The notes beneath the pieces were generated by a model. The model had not been told where the DNA came from, searched no databases, and saw nothing but the letters and a program-made list of their open reading frames with translations. Position numbers and translations under genes: made by a program. Of a stretch of DNA of 36,806 nt, positions 14,288 to 21,814 are shown one piece after another. Each line of letters starts with the position of its first letter. The first letter of the stretch is position 1. This DNA is from Candidatus Nomurabacteria bacterium (GTDB lineage: Bacteria > Patescibacteriota > Minisyncoccia > Phycocordibacterales > SBAW01), in the NCBI GenBank assembly GCA_020854065.1, contig JADZGF010000008.1, forward strand, positions 1 to 36,806, in the 5' to 3' direction.

Positions 14288-14881
14288 CTACTCGTCGATG
14301 CCGAAACGCTTGTATTTGTGAATTGGGTGTTTCCCGAACCAGTGCTTGATCTCGTGTGCTGCCTCCTCAGTGGTCTCAGACGCATGGATAAGGTTGTATA
14401 CCGAGCGACGCTCGAGGTTAGCGGAGAGTGCAGAATCTGCAGAGTAGTCGCCACGGATCGTACCCATCTCAGCAGATGCGGGCATCGTAGCGCCAACAAT
14501 CTTGCGTACCATCGGTACTGCATGCACGCCCTGCACCACCATGCGTACCATCGGGGCGCTGACCATAAAATCAACAAGCCAGCCACGCACTACCTTACCC
14601 ACCTTAAGCAGGTCGGTTGTACCAAAGTCTTTTTTAACCTCGTCAATAGAAAGACCGTTCTTCTCGTATGTTGAAAGAGTCTTCTCCCCTAGACGGCGTA
14701 CCCAAGAGTCCGCCTTCGGATAATGGGAATCAATTTCCTTGCGGGTTGCCTGGAACATCTCCATAGCAACCACTTTTAGATCGCGCTGTTCAAAGCGCTT
14801 GATGATCTCACCGATAAGGCCCTTGCGGACCCCGTCCGGCTTGATGAGTACAAATGTCTTCTCCTCTTTAGGATGCATCAT
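14288..14881 (-). CDS. ndk: Nucleoside-diphosphate kinase with an insertion
   Basis: 197 aa, or 196 from the second ATG (14878), against about 140 usually. It transfers the gamma-phosphate of ATP to other NDPs through a phospho-His. Core motifs: KTFVLIKPDGVRKGLIGEII (about 8-27), FMVSAPMVRMVVQG and VGATMPASAEMGTIRGDYS, then the active His in NLIHASET (HGSD in most enzymes). An extra stretch of about 45 residues (PKADSWVRRLGEKTLSTYEK...) sits between the first helix and the FMVSAP strand, and there is a shorter extension just before the active His. No SD. Last of the minus-strand cluster before the candidate RNA. Confidence 0.93.
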   Translation of the reverse strand: MMHPKEEKTFVLIKPDGVRKGLIGEIIKRFEQRDLKVVAMEMFQATRKEIDSHYPKADSWVRRLGEKTLSTYEKNGLSIDEVKKDFGTTDLLKVGKVVRGWLVDFMVSAPMVRMVVQGVHAVPMVRKIVGATMPASAEMGTIRGDYSADSALSANLERRSVYNLIHASETTEEAAHEIKHWFGKHPIHKYKRFGIDE

Positions 14882-14921
14882 GACAGCCTAACCTTACAAT
14901 AAAAACCCTTATCTTGCAACG

Positions 14922-15680
14922 CTATCGAGTTAAAATCTCGGGACCATCTTTGGTCACCAAGACCGTATCTTCAAAGTGTGCGGCCCGACCACCATCCTCC
15001 ATCCGGTACGTCCAATCATCCTCATCAAGAATGATTGCACCCTTCCCTTCACAGAGCATCGGCTCTATCGCAAGCACCATACCCTCTACAATTTTTTCTC
15101 CCTCACCCGCACGACCATCGTTCGCAATGAAGGGCTTTTCATGCACAGCCTTGCCCACTGCATGTCCACCTAGGTCCTCGACAATGCCGAGCTTATATTT
15201 CTTCGCCACGACGCCCGTTGCAGCACCTAAATCTCCAATATGATTTCCAACCTGTGCTGCTTTAATTGACTCCTTTAGTGCTTCACGCGTACCCTCTACC
15301 AAATTATGCGCAGCCGCATCACCTTCACCCACAATCACCGTACGCGCTGCATCAACAAAGTAGCCGTTATATGAAAGTCCAAGGTCGACTGTAACGACAT
15401 CGCCTTCTTCAAGCACCTTCCCTCCGGGAATACCATGCACCACTTCATCGTTTATCGACACACACAGTGCTGCTGGATATGGCGAAGACGCCCCTTCAGG
15501 TTGATAGCGTAAAAAAGAAGAACGCGCGCCTTCTCGCACAATATACTGCTCAGCAGCCATATCGAGCGCAGATGTGGTAACACCAGGTTTAACCATACTC
15601 TCAAGCTCGCGGAGTGCCGCAGCCAATATCTTCCCTGCCTTACGCAGATTCTCTATTTCCTCTTGTTTGGTGGCTATCAT
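14922..15680 (-). CDS. map: Methionine aminopeptidase, type I
   Basis: 252 aa. It removes the N-terminal Met of new proteins with two metal ions. Ligands are visible in VTVDLGLSYNGYFVDAARTV (two Asp), GGHAVGKAVHEKPFI (His), LAIEPML (Glu) and AHFEDTVLV (Glu). The substrate His is in VVHGIPGG. There is no N-terminal extension, consistent with type I. It overlaps the 3' end of adk by 4 nt (ATGA), so translation is coupled. Its place after secY-gmk-adk follows the usual secY-adk-map order. Confidence 0.97.
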   Translation of the reverse strand: MIATKQEEIENLRKAGKILAAALRELESMVKPGVTTSALDMAAEQYIVREGARSSFLRYQPEGASSPYPAALCVSINDEVVHGIPGGKVLEEGDVVTVDLGLSYNGYFVDAARTVIVGEGDAAAHNLVEGTREALKESIKAAQVGNHIGDLGAATGVVAKKYKLGIVEDLGGHAVGKAVHEKPFIANDGRAGEGEKIVEGMVLAIEPMLCEGKGAIILDEDDWTYRMEDGGRAAHFEDTVLVTKDGPEILTR

Positions 15681-16270
15681 GCTAAGGTAAGTGCCTTAAG
15701 AATATCGGCATGCACTGCTTCTATCGTCTGCTCGCCATTGACCTCAACGACACGATAGTCAGGGTTGGCACGGAACCATTCCATCACCTTTCCTGTTTGT
15801 GTACGGTTCCAGGCAAGACGGTTGCGGATCCCCTCCTCGGTATCGTCTTTACGCGCACGTTTCAAAAGTCGTGTCAGCGCTTCTTCGTCTGAAATATTGA
15901 TATGGAGCAAGGTCGGCTTTGCTCGTTTATAAAAATGAATAGCCGTATCAAACATCATCAGCTGTGCTTGTTCGCGTGGAAATCCGTCGATAAAAAGATG
16001 TTCATCCCCCTTCATTGAATCGAACATAAACTGCGTCATGAGGTAGCCGGTGATAAAGCCAGGAACCAATTGTCCTGAATCAACAATCTGCTTCACTTGC
16101 TTTTGCACGTCACTCTCTCCTTTTGAAAACTCGCGTAACACCTGCCCAGCCTCAAAATACACGACCTTCCGTGCTGGATCGTGTTTCTCTACATACGCTT
16201 TGAGGAGTTCAACCTGGGTGCCCTTACCGCTTCCCTGTGGTCCTGCAAATATAATCGTGAGTGGTTGCAC
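15677..16270 (-). CDS. adk: Adenylate kinase (nucleoside monophosphate kinase)
   Basis: 197 aa, GTG start. It catalyses ATP + AMP = 2 ADP. P-loop AGPQGSGKGTQ (about 9-19), NMP-binding part VYFEAGQVLREFSKGES (AG in place of the usual STGDMLR region), IDGFPREQAQ (about 94-103) and LLKRARKDDTEEGIRNRL. The LID is short with no zinc Cys cluster. The divergence in the NMP site leaves some doubt about the exact NMP, but the genomic place (secY-gmk-adk-map) supports adenylate kinase. A TAAGAT -10 (16277-16282), overlapping the gmk stop, places +1 at the GTG. Confidence 0.9.
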   Translation of the reverse strand: MQPLTIIFAGPQGSGKGTQVELLKAYVEKHDPARKVVYFEAGQVLREFSKGESDVQKQVKQIVDSGQLVPGFITGYLMTQFMFDSMKGDEHLFIDGFPREQAQLMMFDTAIHFYKRAKPTLLHINISDEEALTRLLKRARKDDTEEGIRNRLAWNRTQTGKVMEWFRANPDYRVVEVNGEQTIEAVHADILKALTLA

Positions 16271-16276
16271 TAAGGT

Positions 16277-16282
16277 ATCTTA
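16277..16282 (-). promoter_or_regulatory. Possible internal -10 for adk-map (TAAGAT)
   Basis: TAAGAT abuts the gmk stop codon; 7 nt after it is 16270, the first base of the adk GTG. Same hexamer and spacing as the MBL gene, but without a TG extension. Confidence 0.4.
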
Positions 16283-16852
16283 CTATTCTTCGGACAATTT
16301 TTGAACTGCTGCTACAAAGTCTCGTTTTGCCTGCTCCAACCCTCCATCGAGATTCGTAACTACAATATCTGCCTGTGCTTTAAAGCTTGTCTCGTCCTCG
16401 TATCGTTTGCGGCGAGCCAACAGCTCGACTTCACCAATCGGTGCACGAGCACGGATACGTCGCTCCAAGTCTTCCCAGGAACCCGCATCGATAAAGATAA
16501 TCTTCAAAACCCCTTCTGGTATACAGTCCTGCAATTGCCGAGCTCCCTGCACCTCGACCTCCCGGACCACGAGTTTGCCTGCCTCAAGCGCCGGTATAAT
16601 CTCCGAGCGGAGCGTCCCATAATAGCTGCCACCATACGGCGCCCATTCTAAAAACTCCTCAGCCGCCTGTCGGCGTTCGAACTCTTCTTTCGTAACAAAA
16701 AAGTATTTCTCCCCCTCCACTTCCCCAGGACGTGGGGTTCGTGTCGTGCATGAGCGTGGAAATACGATAGAGGGCACCTGTTCACGCAGATGCCCAAGGA
16801 GCGCACTCTTGCCGCTGCCTGATGGTCCAACGACAAGAATAAAAGTACCCAT
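16283..16852 (-). CDS. gmk: Guanylate kinase
   Basis: 189 aa. It phosphorylates GMP to GDP with ATP. P-loop VGPSGSGKSALLGHL (about 8-22), GMP-binding residues SCTTRTPRPGEVEGEKYFFVTKEEFERR (about 34-61), then FLEWAPYGGSYYGTL and VVREVEVQGARQLQ. Length is slightly below the usual 205. The gene starts 3 nt after the secY stop (TAA GAC ATG), no SD. A gmk between secY and adk is less usual than the classical secY-adk order. Confidence 0.95.
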   Translation of the reverse strand: MGTFILVVGPSGSGKSALLGHLREQVPSIVFPRSCTTRTPRPGEVEGEKYFFVTKEEFERRQAAEEFLEWAPYGGSYYGTLRSEIIPALEAGKLVVREVEVQGARQLQDCIPEGVLKIIFIDAGSWEDLERRIRARAPIGEVELLARRKRYEDETSFKAQADIVVTNLDGGLEQAKRDFVAAVQKLSEE

Positions 16853-16855
16853 GTC

Positions 16856-18127
16856 TTAATACTCGCGGATAGAGATCTGCGCGTCAATGCGACGGGAGAG
16901 ATCAAGCACCACGGAGACGACAATGAGAAGTGCGGTACCGCCAAGTGCGATGGTCTGAATACCTGTGAGAGACTGCGCAACAATCGGCAACACAGCGACA
17001 CCCGCAAGGAAGAGTGCACCTACGAAGGTAATGCGGGTGATAACGCTCGCAAGATACTGCGCAGTCGATGGACCAGGGCGTACACCAGGGATAAAGGCAC
17101 CATTCTTTTGAAGGTTCTCCGAAATCTGATGCGGATCAAAAGTCACTGCAGTGTAGAAGTAGGTAAAGAAGAAGACCAGGATAAAGTACACCGCGCCATA
17201 GAGTACGAGATTGCTCATCCACGCATTGATGGAAGTCGAGACCGCAACAAACGTTGGGTTTCCACTTGATGCCAAGAAGGTTGCCACCATCTGGGGCATA
17301 AGGAGGAATGAGATTGCAAAGATGATGGGAATAACACCTGCCTGGTTAAGACGAAGTGGCAAGTAGGTCGATGCGCCACCAAAGAACTTCATGCCGCGAA
17401 CGCGTTTTGCGTACGTAACCGGCACGGGGCGCTCAGACTCGGTAATAAAGACCACTGATGCAATAACGGCCAACCCTGCAACGACGAAGGCAAGGTAGGT
17501 TGGAATCTGTGCGGCATCAAAGCCAAACACGGTCTGTGAGAGTGCTGTTGGAAGTCCTGCAACGATACCTGCAAAGATGATAAGGGAAACACCGTTACCC
17601 ATACCGTACTCAGAGATAAGCTCGCCGATCCACATAAGGAGAATCGAGCCGGCAACAATAACGATAAGGTTGGTGAGAAAACCTACAGTGCTGAGGTTAG
17701 GCAAAATACCCTGCTGCGAGAGAATGCTGAGGAATGCGATACCCTGCACGACTGCAAGTGGAAGTGTGAGGTAGCGGCTGATCATCGAGAATCGGATGCG
17801 ACCTGCCTCACCCTCCTCTTGGTACATCTGCTTAAAGCGCGGAATCATGAGCGTAAGGAGCTGCATGACGATCGAGGCGGTAATGTATGGACCCACACCC
17901 AACATCACGAGCGAGAGACCTGAGAGGCCACCGCCGGAGAAGAGGTTAAGCAACCCAAAGAATTGGTTGTTCGATAAGAAAAGTTCAAGCTGTACTGCGT
18001 CAATTCCTGGAATCGGAACTGCTGCAAGGACGCGAGAGAGTGCCAAAGCACCGAGTACGAAAAAGAGTCTCCCCCGCATCTGCGGATCGGAAAACAGAAG
18101 CGTTAATTTTTGTACGAATGTGTTCAC
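16856..18127 (-). CDS. secY: Protein translocase subunit SecY
   Basis: 423 aa with about ten membrane helices, forming the channel of the Sec translocon. Family motifs: PIPGIDAVQLELFL near the N-terminus, FNLFSGGGL-like region NLFSGGGLSGLSLVMLGVGPYITASIVMQLL (TM2), ISEYGMGNGVSLIIFAGIVAGLP (TM5), RLNQAGVIPIIFAISFLLMPQ, QKNGAFIPGVRPGPST (C-terminal loop) and a cytoplasmic tail ending RIDAQISIREY. GTG start, 2 nt after the L15 stop, no SD. It closes the ribosomal run and leads into gmk-adk-map. Confidence 0.98.
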   Translation of the reverse strand: MNTFVQKLTLLFSDPQMRGRLFFVLGALALSRVLAAVPIPGIDAVQLELFLSNNQFFGLLNLFSGGGLSGLSLVMLGVGPYITASIVMQLLTLMIPRFKQMYQEEGEAGRIRFSMISRYLTLPLAVVQGIAFLSILSQQGILPNLSTVGFLTNLIVIVAGSILLMWIGELISEYGMGNGVSLIIFAGIVAGLPTALSQTVFGFDAAQIPTYLAFVVAGLAVIASVVFITESERPVPVTYAKRVRGMKFFGGASTYLPLRLNQAGVIPIIFAISFLLMPQMVATFLASSGNPTFVAVSTSINAWMSNLVLYGAVYFILVFFFTYFYTAVTFDPHQISENLQKNGAFIPGVRPGPSTAQYLASVITRITFVGALFLAGVAVLPIVAQSLTGIQTIALGGTALLIVVSVVLDLSRRIDAQISIREY

Positions 18128-18129
18128 AG

Positions 18130-18567
18130 TTATGCAACACTACCGCCCGCTTTTTCAATCTTTGCCTTTGCTGATGCAGAAACCGCACACTCGGTAACGG
18201 TGAGTTTCTTAGAAAGCTCACCACCCCCCAATATTTTTACCACTGGAGTTACCCCTTTGCGTGCGCGGACAATACCGCGGTCAAGCAACGTCTTTGGGTT
18301 TACCGCCTCGCCTGCAGCAAATGCATTCTCAAGTGCGACGACGTTAAGAACCGATGGCTTCTGCTGGATAGACGTAAAGCTATACCCGCGGAGTTTAGGA
18401 AGCTTTTTGAGCTTCTCGCGGATGTCAGGGCGAATGCGGTGACCTGCACGAGCCTTTTGACCCTTGGTACCACGACCAGAAGTCTTACCCTTGCCGGACG
18501 CATTACCACGACCAACTCGTTTAGAGCCGGCGCGTGCTGTTTTAGGTTTAAGGTCGTTCAGTTGCAT
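18130..18567 (-). CDS. rplO: 50S ribosomal protein L15
   Basis: 145 aa from MQLNDLKPKTARAGSKRVGRGNASGKGKTSGRGTKGQ, the standard L15 N-terminus; the track ORF begins 16 codons earlier inside the rpsE end and is rejected. The basic Gly-rich N-terminal half threads into 23S rRNA, and the C-terminal globular part has VNPKTLLDRGIV. It starts 7 nt after rpsE with no rpmD (L30) between, as typical for CPR bacteria. Confidence 0.97.
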   Translation of the reverse strand: MQLNDLKPKTARAGSKRVGRGNASGKGKTSGRGTKGQKARAGHRIRPDIREKLKKLPKLRGYSFTSIQQKPSVLNVVALENAFAAGEAVNPKTLLDRGIVRARKGVTPVVKILGGGELSKKLTVTECAVSASAKAKIEKAGGSVA

Positions 18568-18574
18568 AGGAGTA

Positions 18575-19180
18575 TTACTTAAGGTTCTTAAGGGCTTCGA
18601 TTGCAGCGCGTGCATTGTTCAAACCATTCTTGCTGCCCGAGTGGATCTTGCCGATAACATCGGTGACACCTGCAAGCTCAAGTACAGGACGTACCGAAGA
18701 ACCTGCAACAAGACCACGACCCTTTGCCGGGATGAGCATGATACGGGATGCATTGTATTTTGCATCAACATCGTGCGCGATCGAATTGTTCTTCGTGAGA
18801 GGGACCGTGATCATGCGCTTCTTCGCATCACGTACTGCCTTATCAATCGCAAGCGTAGTGTCCCCTGCTTTACCAAGCCCAACACCTACTTTACCCTTTT
18901 TGTTGCCGATGATGATTGCGACCGAGAAAGAAAAGCGGCGACCGCCAGCCATAACGCGGGCAACACGGCGGATGTTGATCATCTTCTGATCAAACTCGCT
19001 CTTTTGGCGAGGTGGGCGTGTGCTTGGACGACGACCGCCACGACCACCAGGAGTACGGCCACCACGACCACGCTGTGCGCGCTCAGCCTCAGGTGCAGCA
19101 GCAACCACTTCAGGAGCCGCCTCAGGGGCTGCACCTTCTGGAGTTTCAACTACAACGTCTTTTTCAGTCTCGTTTTCCAT
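18575..19180 (-). CDS. rpsE: 30S ribosomal protein S5 with a long N-terminal extension
   Basis: 201 aa against about 165 usually. The conserved part starts near residue 60 (EFDQKMINIRRVARVMAGGRRFSFSVAIIIGNKKGKVGVGLGKAGD), followed by the S5 C-domain (APAKGRGLVAGSSVRPVLELAGVTDVIGKIHSGSKN-type region). The first 60 residues are an acidic Ala/Glu/Pro stretch, then a Gly/Arg-rich stretch (RGRGGRTPGGRGGRR), probably disordered and RNA-contacting. S5 helps decoding accuracy. No SD. Confidence 0.97.
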   Translation of the reverse strand: MENETEKDVVVETPEGAAPEAAPEVVAAAPEAERAQRGRGGRTPGGRGGRRPSTRPPRQKSEFDQKMINIRRVARVMAGGRRFSFSVAIIIGNKKGKVGVGLGKAGDTTLAIDKAVRDAKKRMITVPLTKNNSIAHDVDAKYNASRIMLIPAKGRGLVAGSSVRPVLELAGVTDVIGKIHSGSKNGLNNARAAIEALKNLK

Positions 19181-19185
19181 ATAAT

Positions 19186-19491
19186 TTAAAAAGTAAGCCC
19201 ACCTTTGCGTGCGGCGTCAGCAAGCACTGCAATTTTACCAATATAGCGGAAGCCACCGCGATCAAACACTACTGCCTCAACACCTGCTGCCTTTCCTTTC
19301 TTTGCAATCTCCTCGCCAGCCTTTTGTGCATCAGCAAGCTTAACAGAAGCCAAGGTCTTTCCTGCAGTGTCATCAATGAGCTGCGCCTCGAGGTAGCGGT
19401 TTGATTTATACACGCACAAACGAGGGCGTGCGGCAGTACCGATGACTTTTGCACGTATGCGGTTGTGACGGCGAATGCGATTAGTATCCAT
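19186..19491 (-). CDS. rplR: 50S ribosomal protein L18
   Basis: 101 aa, about 15 shorter than in E. coli. It binds 5S rRNA. Motifs: RIRRHNRIRAKVIGTAARPRLCVYKSNRY and VVFDRGGFRYIGKIAVLADAARKGGL at the C-terminus. The missing residues are in the N-terminal basic tail and the central helix. Five nt after rplF, no SD. Confidence 0.95.
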   Translation of the reverse strand: MDTNRIRRHNRIRAKVIGTAARPRLCVYKSNRYLEAQLIDDTAGKTLASVKLADAQKAGEEIAKKGKAAGVEAVVFDRGGFRYIGKIAVLADAARKGGLTF

Positions 19492-19496
19492 ATAGT

Positions 19497-20030
19497 TTAT
19501 GCGGCCTTCTTACCCTGCTTGCGGCGGATCACCTCGCCATCGTAGCGGATACCTTTACCCTTGTACGGCTCAGGCTTCTTTAATGCGCGGATGTCTGCAG
19601 CGAACTGACCAACCAACTCTTTATCAAAACCCGAGATGGTCAATGCGCTCTTCTCCGCTACAACCGTGAGGCCCTCAGGGATTGCAACCTTAACCGGGTG
19701 AGAAAAACCAAGTGCCAAGTTAAGCGTCTTGCCCTGAACATCCCATTTGTAGCCGACACCCTCAACGAGGAGTTTCTTTTGGAAGCCCTCGGTAACACCG
19801 GTGAGCATGTTGCGGAGATGTGAAGCATACGTTCCAAGCGCTGCGCGTGCCTCGATCGTCTCAGACTTAGATACTACCTGGATGCTCTCAGGAGAAACCT
19901 CAATACCGATGAGGCGATGTGCAGGGCGCGTCAAAGTGCCCTTCGGTCCTTTGACCGAGATGATACCGCTTGCAACCGTTACTTCGGTCTTCTGCGGCAA
20001 TTGAATTGGGCGTTTAGCAAGGCGAGACAT
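19497..20030 (-). CDS. rplF: 50S ribosomal protein L6
   Basis: 177 aa, standard. Two repeated domains: MSRLAKRPIQLPQKTEVTV...VKGPKGTL, and VEGVGYKWDVQGKTLNLALGFSHPV with the C-terminal KPEPYKGKGIRYDGEVIRRKQGKKAA. L6 lies near the factor-binding site of the 50S. Six nt after rpsH, no SD. Confidence 0.97.
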   Translation of the reverse strand: MSRLAKRPIQLPQKTEVTVASGIISVKGPKGTLTRPAHRLIGIEVSPESIQVVSKSETIEARAALGTYASHLRNMLTGVTEGFQKKLLVEGVGYKWDVQGKTLNLALGFSHPVKVAIPEGLTVVAEKSALTISGFDKELVGQFAADIRALKKPEPYKGKGIRYDGEVIRRKQGKKAA

Positions 20031-20036
20031 ATAGAT

Positions 20037-20414
20037 TTACCAAATTTCGAACAAAGCTTCCCCGCCAACGCGTGCGACCATTGCGTCTTTGCCCGTCACG
20101 ACACCGTTTGGCGTCGAAAGCACCAAGAGTCCATGACCGCGCTTCACGGGGCGGATATCACGAACACCGAGGTACATGCGGCGAGATGGTTTAGAAATGC
20201 GCTTCACACCGGTGATTGCAGGGCGACCAGCGTATTTAAGTTCAACGACGAGGGAATTGTTCTTTTTAGAAACGGTACCCAAGTACCCCTCGCTCACCAA
20301 CACCTTAGCGATGGCGTGCTTCATAGCCGAGTATGGTGCCTCGACAGTGTTCTTCTTCACGAGAGAAGCGTTCTGAAGACGTATGAGAAAGTCTGAGATA
20401 GGGTCAGTAGTCAT
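20037..20414 (-). CDS. rpsH: 30S ribosomal protein S8
   Basis: 125 aa from MTTDPISDFLIRLQNASLVKK; the track ORF continues 70 codons upstream through rpsN in another frame and is rejected. The C-terminal part has PSRRMYLGVRDIRPVKRGHGLLVLSTPNGVVTGKDA, the rRNA helix 21 binding face. In E. coli S8 represses the spc operon; here the leader before rpsN is a candidate target. Seven nt after rpsN, no SD. Confidence 0.97.
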   Translation of the reverse strand: MTTDPISDFLIRLQNASLVKKNTVEAPYSAMKHAIAKVLVSEGYLGTVSKKNNSLVVELKYAGRPAITGVKRISKPSRRMYLGVRDIRPVKRGHGLLVLSTPNGVVTGKDAMVARVGGEALFEIW

Positions 20415-20421
20415 AAAAGTG

Positions 20422-20607
20422 TTACCAGGAAGATTTGCGGACACCGGGAATAAGGCCCTCGTTTGCTGCCTCGCGGAAGCATGCACGGCACATACCAAAG
20501 TCACGCATAAAGGCACGCTTGCGACCGCAGCGGAAACAGCGACGAACAACCCGAGATTTAAACTTCGGGGGTCGGTTAGAGCGTGCAACAGTCGATTTTT
20601 TAGCCAT
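20422..20607 (-). CDS. rpsN: 30S ribosomal protein S14, zinc-binding type
   Basis: 61 aa. Two CxxC pairs ([22 protein letters not shown]) form a zinc site, marking the short type Z protein rather than the long zinc-free form. It starts a new transcription unit here: L5 is separated by 1.25 kb holding three other genes. Extended -10 TGCTATAGT at 20718-20726 and a leader of about 104 nt with hairpins precede it. No SD. Confidence 0.97.
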   Translation of the reverse strand: MAKKSTVARSNRPPKFKSRVVRRCFRCGRKRAFMRDFGMCRACFREAANEGLIPGVRKSSW

Positions 20608-20711
20608 TCTTGTTGAGTGGTCACCCCTTTTTGTCCTTCGGGGTGTACATCTCTGCTGGTTTCCCTCCCCTAAGGGCGGGACCTGACAGAAAAAGGAGCC
20701 CTACTGGGCGT
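20608..20711 (-). promoter_or_regulatory. Structured leader of the rpsN-secY unit, candidate autoregulatory site
   Basis: On minus the leader can form GCCC-AGTA-GGGC followed by TCCTTTTT (attenuator-like), a hairpin GGTCCCGCCC/GGGGAGGGAAACC, and CACCCC/GGGGTG just before the rpsN start. Such a leader at the head of a ribosomal operon suggests control by a product such as S8. This is inference; no S8 consensus was matched. Confidence 0.4.
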
Positions 20712-20717
20712 GCAAGG

Positions 20718-20726
20718 ACTATAGCA
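20718..20726 (-). promoter_or_regulatory. Extended -10 of the rpsN-secY unit (TGCTATAGT)
   Basis: TG-C-TATAGT on minus, predicted start near 20711. A separate promoter between L5 and S14 shows that the spc operon is split here. Confidence 0.72.
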
Positions 20727-20752
20727 TAGGGGTAGGTGTAGTGCAAACTTTG

Positions 20753-20781
20753 TTGACACTAATGGAATTTTAGGTTATTGT
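20753..20781 (+). promoter_or_regulatory. Classical -35/-10 promoter of the 60-aa gene
   Basis: TTGACA (20753-20758), 17-bp spacer, TATTGT (20776-20781). It is the only perfect -35 I noted in the window. The leader holds the SD AGGAG. Confidence 0.78.
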
Positions 20782-20814
20782 ATCAATTGATTTAACCAGT
20801 ACAGGAGTTCTTTT

Positions 20815-20997
20815 GTGCCCCCCAGTAAACAGAGAGTGACAGTCCCCAAAACCACCCAGTTCAGCCTCACTCGTCTGGCGATCCACCAGATAGAGGAATT
20901 GCTCATTATCGAATACGCAAAGAAAGGACGTCGGCCCCCGTCGGAAGCCCAGCTAAAGACCATGGCCGAACGATTCTACAAAGAACACTTCGGCTAA
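20815..20997 (+). CDS. Small protein of unknown function (60 aa)
   Basis: GTG start with AGGAG 8 nt upstream. The protein is basic: MPPSKQRVTVPKTTQFSLTRL, then a helix IHQIEELLIIEYAKKGRRPPSE and a C-terminal helix LKTMAERFYKEHF. No signal peptide or known motif; a ribbon-helix-helix-like DNA-binding protein is imaginable (beta strand, then two helices) but unproven. It has its own consensus promoter and terminator and lies opposite to the ribosomal genes, in the gap between rplE and rpsN. Confidence 0.72.
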   Translation: MPPSKQRVTVPKTTQFSLTRLAIHQIEELLIIEYAKKGRRPPSEAQLKTMAERFYKEHFG

Positions 20998-21006
20998 ATG
21001 AAAGAA

Positions 21007-21041
21007 CCCCGCTTCCAACTTGGAGCGGGGTTTCAATTTTT
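21007..21041 (+). terminator. Terminator of the 60-aa gene
   Basis: Perfect stem CCCCGCT / AGCGGGG with a 10-nt loop, then TTTCAATTTTT. Confidence 0.85.
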
Positions 21042-21066
21042 CTAATCCATTTTGGCAATTGATTTG

Positions 21067-21096
21067 TAAAAAGAGTCCCGCCCTAAGGCGAGACTC
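21067..21096 (-). terminator. Terminator of the aspartic protease unit, overlapping its stop codon
   Basis: On minus: GAGTC-t-CGCC, loop TTAG, GGCG-g-GACTC, then TTTTTAC. The TAG stop (21083-21085) lies in the loop. Confidence 0.8.
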
Positions 21097-21481
21097 GTGA
21101 GACACTTGGGTCTTTGATTTGCACGATACCGTGATTGAAGTCAGCTATCAAAATATAGCCAAGCAACATTCGGGTACCGAGCACAACAGGAAACCTACTC
21201 TGCCGAACCGTAAAGACGACCTGCATACTAGGATACAAGAGCCGGCTAAACCACGATACTTCTACTGTGGTTAGTTCAAACTGAGCCAAAGCGCCATCGG
21301 CCACTTGCGAATTACCGTCCACGCGATGCTCAATCTGCACACCAAGCAGTCGTTGGGCGACAATTGTGTCGGTCCACAGGTATCCATTAAAACCTGTGTC
21401 AACCAGACAAGGAATTTCCCGTTGGTTGATCATAAGTTTTAAGACAGGCAGGTTAGTTTCTCCATCAATTTCCCCCTGCAT
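21083..21481 (-). CDS. Retropepsin-like clan AA aspartic protease
   Basis: 132 aa from ATG 21481. It shows the retropepsin pattern: strand LPVLKLMINQREIPCLVDTGFNGYLW with the catalytic D-T-G (about residue 28), an ADG turn, and a second hydrophobic-hydrophobic-Gly element FPVVLGTRMLLGY, ending ADFNHGIVQI. Single-lobe enzymes of this kind act as dimers. ATG 21481 is chosen over 21487: it overlaps the TAA of the upstream gene (TAATG) and has AGGGAG 6 nt before it, whereas at 21487 the SD would touch the start. It forms a two-gene unit with the 92-aa protein. Confidence 0.78.
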   Translation of the reverse strand: MQGEIDGETNLPVLKLMINQREIPCLVDTGFNGYLWTDTIVAQRLLGVQIEHRVDGNSQVADGALAQFELTTVEVSWFSRLLYPSMQVVFTVRQSRFPVVLGTRMLLGYILIADFNHGIVQIKDPSVSRVSP

Positions 21482-21759
21482 TACCATCTCCCTGTCGGAT
21501 ATCCATATACCGGCCCCGGATAGCCCACTCGCTTAAAGTGGCGCCAGTGTCCCGCAAATTTCTTACCCCCCAGTTCAAGTACTCGCAAATCATCCTCATC
21601 GACGAGATATTCTCCGGTCTCTACATCGATGACGATATAGTAGCCGTGATACTTCTTCTCGACTTCGGCGGCAATTTTTTTATACCAAGCTTCGCCTTTT
21701 TCGACACTTGCACGTACCTGCTTGGCTCGTTCTCGTGAGATTTCTTCCAACGTCGCCAT
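21481..21759 (-). CDS. Small partner protein of the aspartic protease (92 aa)
   Basis: The N-terminal helix is charged (EEISRERAKQVRASVEKGEAWYKKI); the C-terminal part has HGYYIVIDVETGEYLVDEDDL and HFKRVGYPGPVYGY. The pattern VIDVETG-(D/E)Y....D..L.....RVGY is what I recall from small proteins encoded beside retropepsin-like genes in cyanobacteria and other bacteria. The pairing has a toxin-antitoxin-like look, but no activity is known to me. SD GAGGAG lies 6-7 nt before the ATG; promoter TGCTATAAA at 21791-21799. Its stop overlaps the protease start, so the two are coupled. Confidence 0.72.
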   Translation of the reverse strand: MATLEEISRERAKQVRASVEKGEAWYKKIAAEVEKKYHGYYIVIDVETGEYLVDEDDLRVLELGGKKFAGHWRHFKRVGYPGPVYGYPTGRW

Positions 21760-21790
21760 CGGTTGCTCCTCAAAGTTCGTTCCTCGTTAT

Positions 21791-21799
21791 TTTATAGCA
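21791..21799 (-). promoter_or_regulatory. Extended -10 of the 92-aa/aspartic protease unit (TGCTATAAA)
   Basis: TG-C-TATAAA on minus, predicted start about 21784 and a leader of about 25 nt with SD GAGGAG. It lies between the rplE terminator and the two-gene unit. Confidence 0.72.
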
Positions 21800-21814
21800 T
21801 AAATTCACAAGAAA

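Noticed and set aside
18464-19189. 241-aa plus-strand ORF opposite rplO and rpsE
   Set aside because: Shadow of rpsE/rplO with Thr-rich low complexity; no start signal.
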